In this document: positions 7,226-14,854 of the stretch, in pieces
Numbering within the stretch: the stretch's first letter is position 1
Layout of the letters: each line of letters begins with the position of its first letter
IMG/VR virus record: IMGVR_UViG_3300006165_001776
Span: 1 to 22,404 of that record
Direction: 5' to 3' (one strand)
Source of the DNA: a virus
DNA length: 22,404 nucleotides
The notes under the pieces: generated by a model
What the model saw: only the letters and a program-made list of their open reading frames with translations
What the model was told of the DNA's origin: nothing
Database searches by the model: none
Position numbers and translations under genes: made by a program

Positions 7226-8061
7226 GAACTTTTTTCATTTTGTATCTCTGATGTGCTTTCAATGAAATAAGCGTATTTGTCTGGGTATTGGGTAGAAAAT
7301 ACACCATAGGAAACTTTTACTTCTCTCTCTTGTGGTGTATCTTTTACTTGGCTCATTATCTTACTCATTAAAGTCTTATCAGTTTTTAATTCCGTTTCTG
7401 GAATAGCATAATAATAGCGCTTTTCTTTTGTATTGTCAAGAGAAAAGAATGGGCTTTCGTTGCCCGTTTCTGGATTTAATATACCGAAGGTTGAAATGCG
7501 GCAGGTGTTTTTTGGGCTAGATAGGGTTCCAACGATTGGCTCTGTGTGATTAAAGATGTTAATCATGTGGATTGTCGCGACGATTACTTCGTTTAAGCTA
7601 TCGTAATAGCCCATAATCGGCGCTCCACCTAAGATTTTGTCTATCAATTGGTTGTCAATGGCGTAAAGATGCTTAAAAACGCCAGATCTTGCGTATTGTT
7701 GCAGGACACCAAAGACAACATTAGTTTGTAATCTTCTTGTGTCTGATAGGGTGGCTACGTCTGGGTGGATATAGAGGATACTGATGTTTCCTTTACCATG
7801 AAGTTGTTCTAAGATGCGGAGGGCGGCACCAGATATGATGCTAGACCCTGCTACAATAAAAAGTATTTCCCCCTCAACACCTTTTAGGTGCTTGCCTATA
7901 GATGGGAAATTCTTCTCGTAATCCTCCGGGTGACTGTATTTGGGCACACGAATAGTAGAACCCTCTTCGTGGTCGATGGTAATCACTTTGTATTGAGGAT
8001 GCTTTGCGAAGGCTTTTGTTAATTTATAGCCCGCAGATCCAAGCCCTACTAATATATCCAT
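7222..8061 (-). CDS. Degenerate tubulin/FtsZ-superfamily protein, coupled to the DNA polymerase
   Basis: This 279-aa protein follows the FtsZ order of elements. A nucleotide-binding start DILVGLGSAGYKL (2-14, T1 loop) is followed by VITIDHEEG (27-34, T2). LFIVAGSSIISGAAL (67-81) sits where FtsZ has the T4 signature VTAGMGGGTGTGAAP. Then come a strand ISILYIHP (93-100), RRLQTN (109-114), LYAIDNQLIDKIL (132-144, T6 region, compare IPNDKLL) and the long H7 helix YYDSLNEVIVATIHMINI (152-169). A C-terminal domain with RISTFGIL and KVSYGVFS follows. The GGGTG loop is lost and the NxDxxD T7 catalytic motif is absent after H7, so it probably does not hydrolyse GTP by the usual means. The start overlaps the polymerase stop by 13 nt. 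Family assignment is by pattern only. A Rossmann NAD-binding protein is the main alternative. Confidence 0.55.
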   Translation of the reverse strand: MDILVGLGSAGYKLTKAFAKHPQYKVITIDHEEGSTIRVPKYSHPEDYEKNFPSIGKHLKGVEGEILFIVAGSSIISGAALRILEQLHGKGNISILYIHPDVATLSDTRRLQTNVVFGVLQQYARSGVFKHLYAIDNQLIDKILGGAPIMGYYDSLNEVIVATIHMINIFNHTEPIVGTLSSPKNTCRISTFGILNPETGNESPFFSLDNTKEKRYYYAIPETELKTDKTLMSKIMSQVKDTPQEREVKVSYGVFSTQYPDKYAYFIESTSEIQNEKSS

Positions 8062-9236
8062 AAGTCTTTCATATCTCCAAAGTCTCTTCCGCCCAAGACG
8101 TTGGTCCTGAAGCTGCCAAGAGGGGTAGTCATAAACTCCCGGTAAACCGAATTAACACAATCGCCGTCTTCATCAGCGTAGTCTAACACAATACTATCGT
8201 GAATGATAAATGCTATTTTAGTTTTCTTGCCCTCAAGCATTTCGTTGATGGCTACAGCCCTATCCATAATCAGATCACTACAGGTGCTTTGGATAATGTA
8301 ATTTAGAGAATGATACTCGTCAGATGGGATCTCTCGATGGAACATGGTTTTTACCGACTTACCATCCCAAAACATCTCCTTTACCGCTTCCCTATCATAG
8401 AGCCTAGATAGTTCCTCATCTTCGGCGTTTGGGTTGTAAAGCCATGAAAAAATCCTCTTTTTTGCCTCTTCTCGCGTAACCTTCCCACCGAAGAGTTCGT
8501 AGACATTGTAATCATGGAGGTCGATGTGTGGTTGGGGCTTGCCAAGAAGACCAAGGAGAACCCTAATCTCTGCTGCGTTATAATCGAGTTCCACAAACCA
8601 TTCGTTGTTTGGTTTGATTATCTTTCTGAACTTCTTATCCATGGTGAGGATTGGAAAAGAGTGTTTCTCCGTCGTCAGCCTTCCTGTCTTGGTACCAAAC
8701 GGGTTGAATTTAATGTAGGGGTCCGTTCTCATAATCTTCTTGTAGAAGTCTTTTGTTCTTGGGTCAGCCAAGTCATTATTGAGGACAGATAAGTCAATGT
8801 TTAGTTTCTGGTATTTTATGTCTGTGACCAACTTTGTGATCTCAACTATGTTCTCATAGTTCTCTGGTCGAGGGTAGGTGTCGAGGACGTTTCTGGTAAT
8901 CTTGTCCTTCATTAGGCAAAACTCTTTTAGGAAGCCTTCTGGGACGAGATCAAAGAAGCAATGATCTTGCAAGGAAACCTTAGCAATGGCGAATGATTTG
9001 TAGAATGCTTTGAGCTTTGACCAGATACGGTCGAAGTCTTCTTTGAGTTCTGGTGGGCAGACTTCCTCTAGGGACTTGCCTTCACAGTAAATGTTTGCGT
9101 AATCAACGGGTAGGTCTTTTAGAAATGAAGCATACTTCCAAGTCTCGTTGCCTTCCTTGGGTAAGTCTTTGTAGATTTCTCCGTCTGAATAGATGCCTAG
9201 GCACTTTTCTTTTTCGTCTAGGGCTTGGAATAACAA
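8049..9236 (-). CDS. polA: Minimal family A DNA polymerase (polymerase domain only)
   Basis: This 395-aa protein is the phage replicative polymerase candidate. Family A motifs are in order: TGRLTT (184-189); motif A VELDYNAAEIRVL (215-227) with metal ligand D218; O-helix with R255, K259, F263 and Y267, spaced as R754-K758-F762-Y766 of E. coli Pol I; NYIIQSTCSDL (312-322) with Q316; and motif C IHDSIVLD (345-352) with D347. The residue after D347 is Ser, where Pol I has Glu883. There is no 3'-5' exonuclease domain; only about 180 residues precede the palm. The start is TTG, preceded by AAAAGG at 6 nt; no in-frame ATG precedes it. Rhodothermus phage RM378 is a known case of a split family A polymerase. 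Any proofreading subunit must lie outside this window. Confidence 0.88.
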   Translation of the reverse strand: MLFQALDEKEKCLGIYSDGEIYKDLPKEGNETWKYASFLKDLPVDYANIYCEGKSLEEVCPPELKEDFDRIWSKLKAFYKSFAIAKVSLQDHCFFDLVPEGFLKEFCLMKDKITRNVLDTYPRPENYENIVEITKLVTDIKYQKLNIDLSVLNNDLADPRTKDFYKKIMRTDPYIKFNPFGTKTGRLTTEKHSFPILTMDKKFRKIIKPNNEWFVELDYNAAEIRVLLGLLGKPQPHIDLHDYNVYELFGGKVTREEAKKRIFSWLYNPNAEDEELSRLYDREAVKEMFWDGKSVKTMFHREIPSDEYHSLNYIIQSTCSDLIMDRAVAINEMLEGKKTKIAFIIHDSIVLDYADEDGDCVNSVYREFMTTPLGSFRTNVLGGRDFGDMKDLWIY

Positions 9237-9246
9237 TGCTGACCTT

Positions 9247-10695
9247 TTAGTAAAATTGTTTCAGGTACCGTTCAATATACCCCAAAGCCGAGGCTGTGTC
9301 AACCAAATTATACAAATTGTCTATCTTTTTTATATTTGCTTTGATAGCATCTTCATCAACATTGGCTTTCAGTTCTTTTAATCGCAACATGAAATAAAGC
9401 TTCATAAAAAAAGAAGTGCTGAATTCTTCATTAAAATCTAAAATTGATATTGGGATCCTATCAATTGTTATCTTCTTTGAGCGCCCCGAACCGCAAGGCA
9501 CTGTGTCGATGGCGTATGGGAATTGTTTTACATACCTAGCATAAAACTTGAACAGCTTCTTCCTTAGCCCAGTTACATCTTTTGCCGTCGAATTAAAATA
9601 GTATCTATCGAAAAACGTGGTCAGGGTTAGTGGCTCTGGGCTTTCGCTCATGGGAAGTTCATGGGAGTGTGGTCCAATTCCGTGTGGTATTTCATTTGGA
9701 TAATTCCACCCCTGCTCTTCTGAAGTGAGGAAGCTTCTTATTGAGTGTTTGTGCTTTATGCCATTTGGATCTGTAAATATATCAGTCTCCCCATTGCCAT
9801 CTTCATTAATTGAATATTGGTGAGAGTGTAGATCTAGCCCAGTGTCCAAGGGCAAGAATGCTTTTTTCTTCATCTTTGTTTCGGAATTTCTAGGTGTAGA
9901 TAAAAACTTCATCATTCTGCCCTCTAGATAAGCTAGCATTTTTGGAGAACTTAAGTTAGCGACCAAGCGGAATGGGACATTCTTGTCGACCATAAAGCCA
10001 TATTTTGATGCAATCATCAAATATGTTTTGTAATTTATATTGTTCAAATACGTATCGAATATTTTAAACACATTGGACTGATCGTCTTTCGATATCTCGA
10101 TGCATAATCCAGAAGCCATTGGGGATGTAATATCTGACAGCAACATCCCCTGTGTTGTTAGTGGAATGTCACTTACGATATTAATCATGCAAAGATTTAG
10201 AAATATTTCAAAAAAGTCTTCGGGGTTCTTGATCCTCTTGTGCTTGTTTCCCATTTTAAGATACTTCTTAACAAACGATTCATATATTTGATCGTCCATT
10301 CGTTCTCGCATTTCTATCGGATCATCCCACGCCTTGAATGCTTTCATTGGCTTTTTAATTCTGCCCCCGTCATCAACTAACTTCTGACCATTTTTGCCAT
10401 TCATATATCGTTGCATATCGTTGAAAGCGTCGACAACAAAATCAAAGGCAAACAAGCTGTCACTGGTGATGTCTTTAAGTTGAGTAATGAATTTAGGACG
10501 AGGGAACAGAATATTCTTCTGTTCGTCCATTAAACCGTACATTCTATTTTTTTGCAACCAGAAATCTATCGGTTTTGGATATCCAAACCCTTCTGGATAT
10601 AACTTATCGTATTTCTTTCTTTGATCGAAAAGAAGTTTGGCAGGGACATTGTTTGTTATGTACACGTTTTGATTATATTTCTTATATCTTGCCAT
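9247..10695 (-). CDS. Probable virion protein with three HxH motifs, function unknown
   Basis: This 482-aa protein belongs by position to the tail/baseplate module: it follows the 968-aa hub-like protein by 12 bp and precedes the polymerase by 10 bp. No family is recognised. The N-terminal part (1-270) is helical and aromatic. A central Gly/Asp-rich insert (285-347) holds three HxH pairs: LHSHQY (H290, H292), KHKHS (H315, H317) and PHSHEL (H343, H345), with H338 nearby. HxH pairs bind iron or zinc in phage tail-fibre tips such as T4 gp37, so this insert may bind metal. The C-terminal part (355-482) is helical again. There is no signal peptide or membrane segment. The nearest Shine-Dalgarno (GGAG) is about 15 nt from the ATG, inside the end of the upstream gene. 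Confidence 0.6.
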   Translation of the reverse strand: MARYKKYNQNVYITNNVPAKLLFDQRKKYDKLYPEGFGYPKPIDFWLQKNRMYGLMDEQKNILFPRPKFITQLKDITSDSLFAFDFVVDAFNDMQRYMNGKNGQKLVDDGGRIKKPMKAFKAWDDPIEMRERMDDQIYESFVKKYLKMGNKHKRIKNPEDFFEIFLNLCMINIVSDIPLTTQGMLLSDITSPMASGLCIEISKDDQSNVFKIFDTYLNNINYKTYLMIASKYGFMVDKNVPFRLVANLSSPKMLAYLEGRMMKFLSTPRNSETKMKKKAFLPLDTGLDLHSHQYSINEDGNGETDIFTDPNGIKHKHSIRSFLTSEEQGWNYPNEIPHGIGPHSHELPMSESPEPLTLTTFFDRYYFNSTAKDVTGLRKKLFKFYARYVKQFPYAIDTVPCGSGRSKKITIDRIPISILDFNEEFSTSFFMKLYFMLRLKELKANVDEDAIKANIKKIDNLYNLVDTASALGYIERYLKQFY

Positions 10696-10707
10696 AGTTT
10701 TATTATT

Positions 10708-13614
10708 TTACTCCGTTTCTATCGAAGAGGTTTGTTGAGCGCTAAATTGAGCATCTTCGTTGCCGGAGTTCATGTTTGCGCTAGTAGCTAGGGCTGCTGC
10801 TTCTTCTGGTGTAAGCGTTCTTCCAGATGCTTTGGAGGTGCGATCACCTCCGTTGGATTGCCAAGCTGCTGTCACATTAGTTGTCCATTCCCCGCTGGAG
10901 TTTATGTCATTTGATACTGATGTGACCATGTAATAGCCACCGAGACCCAATTCTTGAATTATAGATTTTTCATTCCCTCCTCTTCCGAAGCCAGAAATGA
11001 TAGGGCTTATTCGTATGTATTTCCCCGGAGCAAATAAGTTATTGCCAACCATTGTCATCTCAATGTTAAATATGTTCCAAAGTTCGATAACTGAGTTTGG
11101 ATTTCCTCCAGACATCTGCCTTTGTACCATCATCTCCCTTTGACCAGCAGCTTTAACTTTTACAAATTTTATATCTTTTATCAGGTCCGTCCTTCCCCCC
11201 GTGGAAGAAGACGAGGAGTCTCCAAATACAAAGTTGTATACTCCGTTCTCCGTATCTTTTTCATAACTGTTTTTTAATCCAACGATTTCTTTTGTCTCAA
11301 CACCGTAGATAGTGAGGTAATTCCATATTTGAGAAGCTTTAGCTAACTTAAGAATATTTGGGTCTGTATAGCTTTTAAAACGATCCAAATCCTCTTTTTT
11401 GTCTATACCTAGGCGACCGTATGTCCTATTGAATGATATGGTATGTCCGTCTGATAGGGTTCGGCTGCTGCCAACTAGTATGGGATTGTTCGCTCTAATG
11501 AAAGTAGTTCTCGCTCTTATTGGGCTAAAGACTGGGGATCCTGCTAGTTCTTGATTCAACAATGGCACGATTAATTGATTAACCAAGCCTTGCAAGAAAT
11601 CCATTAATGATAGTGCTTTGGCACCTTTGTTGATAATTGTCTCCGTAAAGAATCTTGAAAACATCTCAATGCTAACAGGGACATCTGCAAAGTTGATCGA
11701 TTCTCTTATTTGTTTTGTATCTCCACCACTTGATTGCTGTTGTTGGTTATCAACAAGGTTAATCTTATTCTCATATATAAAGTTTCCTAAAATTAAGCCT
11801 ATTTTTCTGTCTTGCATCTCTTTAAATACATCATCGCTAATTGCCTGTTGTATCAGGTCGCCCAGATAAATAAAGGTAACTCTCTTCTGGTTAACTGAGA
11901 AACCTGCACTAGTGTTCTGAGCTTTGCCCAAAGCTTTGTTTAAGCCGAGTGCCACCGCCAAATTAATATTTACGGCATCATCTCCAATACCAATCGAGCT
12001 TTCGTATCTATTCGCCTCTGATCCGGCAGCTTTCTTTGCTTGTTCGACAACTTGATCGTTTATGGCTTTGTTTAAATTGTCTCCAAATACTCCGCCTCCT
12101 TCGACTAATTTAGAATTGTCCGACATTAATTTAGATGCTGTGGCGTTTTTCTTTTTAACTAATTCACCCTTTAAATCCTTAATCTTACTAGAGGCTTCCG
12201 AGGAGAATTGAGGGGAGAAGAGAAGCAATTCATCCTTTGGTACATCAAAAGAATACACTCTTCCGTTTTTCACTATGTTGTTCATGAAGGAAGCATATCT
12301 TGCAATTTTGTTTACTCTAGAAATGGAGCTAATAACGTCTTCTAGTGCTTTCTCCACCTCATCGACGCTAGCCCTGATTGCTACTTCCATTTCTCGTGGT
12401 CCAGAGGTGGCAAACGATTCCGGGTTACCCGGCATGCCAGCTGGCATTTCGACCATTATTGTTTCATAGCCGACCACTCCGCCCTCGCCTTTGATCTTTT
12501 CTATTTCTTTAATCTGTTTCTCAATTATATCGTTCTGCTCCTTAATAGCTTCAGAAATATCCCCGCCTTGTCGAGGCAGATTAGCTAATTTCGCTTCTGC
12601 CGCAGAGATAAAATCTCTTTTTTTCGCCAGAGTGGTCCTAACCATGTCGCGCAGCCTCTTTGCTTCGAACTTTGCCTTATCGGCAGCTTTTGCCACTTCG
12701 CTTTTGGATCCGTCGCCAATAGCTGGAGTATTCGGCATTAGAACATCAAAGCTTAACTTTTTTGACATCTCTCTGTCAATGAAGGAATTGTAACTCATAT
12801 TAAGGGTCAGCATTCCATTTTGCTGAATGTCTAGCTCATAATCTTCAAGCTCAAGAATAAGAACTATATCATTAAAATCTGCCCCTGCCGCCGAAGCAGC
12901 TTCTAAATCTGGGGTGTCTCTTAAGACTTCGGATGCCACATGGTTCCACCCGATCTCTAGCCTCAAAGAATACGAGGCATATGCCTTTGGTCTGATTGCG
13001 CTAGCATTATCTTTGGCGCGTCCAGCAGTTCTTTTAATTAAATCTAGGTATGAAAAGGGAACATCCTCCCCTTTGTCTTTGGTTTTGCAAGTATATACTT
13101 TGTTTAGGGCACTAAACGAATTAAATCCTAGCGATAAAGAAGCCATTACATGCCTTGATGCCCCGAACGATGTTTGATCTTTGAGACTAAAACTCAACTC
13201 TTTGAAAAACGCCTCGGAGCTTCTATCTTGGGGATTTAATACTGTTTGTGCTCCGTAAAGAAACAAGGGTATTTCTACCTCGTCAATCGCCTTATTATCA
13301 GTGTCTCGATAAACTTTATATATCCTAATCTTCGGCGTTCTCGCTGAAGCGAGGACTGGGTGACCACCGACCTCGATGAAAGGTGTAACGCCCACCCCTT
13401 GCGATGTGATTTTAGAGATTAAGGTGCTGGGAATTTGGTCCTCCAAAGAAATGAATCTTTTGTAACCGTTTGGTTGTAAGTCCTTGGAGTTCTTAGCGTG
13501 TATATTGATTTGATTCAACAGAAGACGCTGAGAAGCCTCAATAAAATCAACACTGTCAGCATTTAGACTTAATTCTTGTTGGAGATTATTTAATTCATTT
13601 GGAACGCCAGCCAT
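10708..13614 (-). CDS. Large baseplate hub-like protein with coiled-coil insert
   Basis: This 968-aa protein is probably the central baseplate hub or a hub-associated structural protein. Its C-terminal domain (about 843-922) has the pattern of phage hub proteins related to T4 gp27 or gpD: FNIEMTMVGN, a loop APGKYIRISP, then LGLGGYYMVTSVSND and WTTNVTAAWQSNG. The N-terminal domain (80-290) is beta-rich (PKIRIYKVYRD, LILELEDYELDI, LNMSYNSFID). Between them, residues 303-377 form a long charged coiled coil (KAKFEAKRLRDM, EKQIKEIEKIKGEG), about 75 residues. The tail after 925 is Ala/Ser/Thr-rich and low in complexity. T4 gp27 is only 391 aa, so this protein is much larger. It sits between the LysM protein and the HxH protein. 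AAAGGA lies 8 nt before the ATG. Confidence 0.55.
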   Translation of the reverse strand: MAGVPNELNNLQQELSLNADSVDFIEASQRLLLNQINIHAKNSKDLQPNGYKRFISLEDQIPSTLISKITSQGVGVTPFIEVGGHPVLASARTPKIRIYKVYRDTDNKAIDEVEIPLFLYGAQTVLNPQDRSSEAFFKELSFSLKDQTSFGASRHVMASLSLGFNSFSALNKVYTCKTKDKGEDVPFSYLDLIKRTAGRAKDNASAIRPKAYASYSLRLEIGWNHVASEVLRDTPDLEAASAAGADFNDIVLILELEDYELDIQQNGMLTLNMSYNSFIDREMSKKLSFDVLMPNTPAIGDGSKSEVAKAADKAKFEAKRLRDMVRTTLAKKRDFISAAEAKLANLPRQGGDISEAIKEQNDIIEKQIKEIEKIKGEGGVVGYETIMVEMPAGMPGNPESFATSGPREMEVAIRASVDEVEKALEDVISSISRVNKIARYASFMNNIVKNGRVYSFDVPKDELLLFSPQFSSEASSKIKDLKGELVKKKNATASKLMSDNSKLVEGGGVFGDNLNKAINDQVVEQAKKAAGSEANRYESSIGIGDDAVNINLAVALGLNKALGKAQNTSAGFSVNQKRVTFIYLGDLIQQAISDDVFKEMQDRKIGLILGNFIYENKINLVDNQQQQSSGGDTKQIRESINFADVPVSIEMFSRFFTETIINKGAKALSLMDFLQGLVNQLIVPLLNQELAGSPVFSPIRARTTFIRANNPILVGSSRTLSDGHTISFNRTYGRLGIDKKEDLDRFKSYTDPNILKLAKASQIWNYLTIYGVETKEIVGLKNSYEKDTENGVYNFVFGDSSSSSTGGRTDLIKDIKFVKVKAAGQREMMVQRQMSGGNPNSVIELWNIFNIEMTMVGNNLFAPGKYIRISPIISGFGRGGNEKSIIQELGLGGYYMVTSVSNDINSSGEWTTNVTAAWQSNGGDRTSKASGRTLTPEEAAALATSANMNSGNEDAQFSAQQTSSIETE

Positions 13615-13630
13615 CTATTTAGTCCTTTTA

Positions 13631-13969
13631 TCAAACATTGAAGTATTCCAGAGTCCTAGCCAGCGGCATTGGGACTTGTATCACATCTCCATATTGTATA
13701 TTAGCTTCTGTTGGTTGTTTATTAAATAAAGCAATCACCCACCAGTATGTTGAATCTCCATAAAATTTATCTGCCAATTTATAAAAGTGGTCGCCTGTTT
13801 TCCAGAGATGTGTCTTCAATTGAAGATTACTAATTTGATTTGTCGTAGGGTAAGTGAATCGTCCTGTTAAGAATTGTCTTATTTGATTGACACCTCTTCT
13901 CTCAAAAATGCTTTTATACTGTGAAGTACCGTTAACACCTGTTCTTCTATTGTTATATCTGCTTGGCAT
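13631..13969 (-). CDS. LysM-domain baseplate protein (T4 gp53-like)
   Basis: This 112-aa protein has a basic N-terminus (1-40) and one LysM-like domain (about 54-102): HLWKTGDHFYKLADKFYGD, then YWWVIALFN and the closing IQYGDVIQVP. In contractile tails, small LysM proteins such as T4 gp53 join baseplate wedges or bind the tube end; they need not bind peptidoglycan. The position between the tube-cap protein and the hub-like protein fits that role. The start has AAGGA 10 nt upstream. Confidence 0.7.
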   Translation of the reverse strand: MPSRYNNRRTGVNGTSQYKSIFERRGVNQIRQFLTGRFTYPTTNQISNLQLKTHLWKTGDHFYKLADKFYGDSTYWWVIALFNKQPTEANIQYGDVIQVPMPLARTLEYFNV

Positions 13970-13986
13970 TGCCTTGTTCCTTCTAA

Positions 13987-14838
13987 TTAAATATTTGAAT
14001 TCAATCCTTTCTTTTTCATCACCTCTCGAAACTTTTTATTATTAAGTATCTCTTTCATCGCTGCTGCGTGTGCTGGATCATATTGTTGTCGTGCCTCGTT
14101 TGATCTATCCGCCGCTTCGCCAGAGGGCGTGGCATACTTTACTCTTGTTACTTGTAAATCATCATCTGGGCTACCTGCGAGTGCTCCATTAACGTCCTTT
14201 ACAGAGTACGGAAACGCTGTAAACTCTGATTTGTCTTTTCCGCTCGAATCAAATCCAAGTCTTTGGCTGTGAAGTGGGTTGAAATCGAAACTGATTGTCA
14301 AATACTTCGGATATAAAAAAAACTGCCCTTCATCATCGCCTTGACCGACCATCTCAAACACTCCCTCCTTCAAATCGAAGGTGTGATTAAGGGATGTTAT
14401 ATATCCCAATAAAGGACCATTGGTCTGTGCATCTTGTATTAGATTCATCATCTTTACTTGAAGGAGAGGTCTGTCTTTTAGCACTCCGCCATCGTAAGTC
14501 GGATACAAGAACTGCGCCATCTTTCCCATCTGACCCATATTCCTAACTGCTATTCCTGCCGATTCTGCTATCAATATTAATCTCACTTGCATTGTTCTAG
14601 TAGTGTTCGAGTAATTTGCAATCGAATCCATTCTACCATAGGATTGTTCTGCTGTCCAGTTTGCGTTAAAATTATCTGAGAAGTCGTCGACGATGCCAGA
14701 ATTAAAATTGATAGTTTCCCCTATCGCTGGGTATGTGATCTGAACTAGTTTTTTTTGAACGTATCCACGGAAACTATCGAGCATGGTAGTTTTTACATCT
14801 AGATCTTTGTATGGTGACTTTTTTACTTCTTTTGCCAT
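13987..14838 (-). CDS. Baseplate tail-tube junction/cap protein (T4 gp48/gp54-like)
   Basis: This 283-aa protein has the pattern of tube-initiation proteins between the tape measure and baseplate genes: YGRMDSIANYSNTTR (67-81), RLILIAES (86-93), FLYPTYDGG (110-118), PLLQVKMMNLI (124-134), GYITSLNHTFD (145-155) and YPKYLTISFDFNPLH (176-190). Proteins of this kind share the tube fold and cap the baseplate so that tube polymerisation can begin. The N-terminus (MAKEVKKSPY) is basic and likely flexible. The C-terminal 80 residues are polar. Assignment rests on motif pattern and gene order, not on a search. GGAGA lies 9 nt before the start. Confidence 0.55.
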   Translation of the reverse strand: MAKEVKKSPYKDLDVKTTMLDSFRGYVQKKLVQITYPAIGETINFNSGIVDDFSDNFNANWTAEQSYGRMDSIANYSNTTRTMQVRLILIAESAGIAVRNMGQMGKMAQFLYPTYDGGVLKDRPLLQVKMMNLIQDAQTNGPLLGYITSLNHTFDLKEGVFEMVGQGDDEGQFFLYPKYLTISFDFNPLHSQRLGFDSSGKDKSEFTAFPYSVKDVNGALAGSPDDDLQVTRVKYATPSGEAADRSNEARQQYDPAHAAAMKEILNNKKFREVMKKKGLNSNI

Positions 14839-14854
14839 TGTTTTGGTTCTCCGC

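Noticed and set aside
7963-8061. Reading the 279-aa protein as a NAD-binding Rossmann protein from GLGSAG
   Set aside because: GxGxxG and the following acidic strand also fit the FtsZ T1/T2 region, and the T6-H7 part matches FtsZ but not dehydrogenases. Kept as an alternative.
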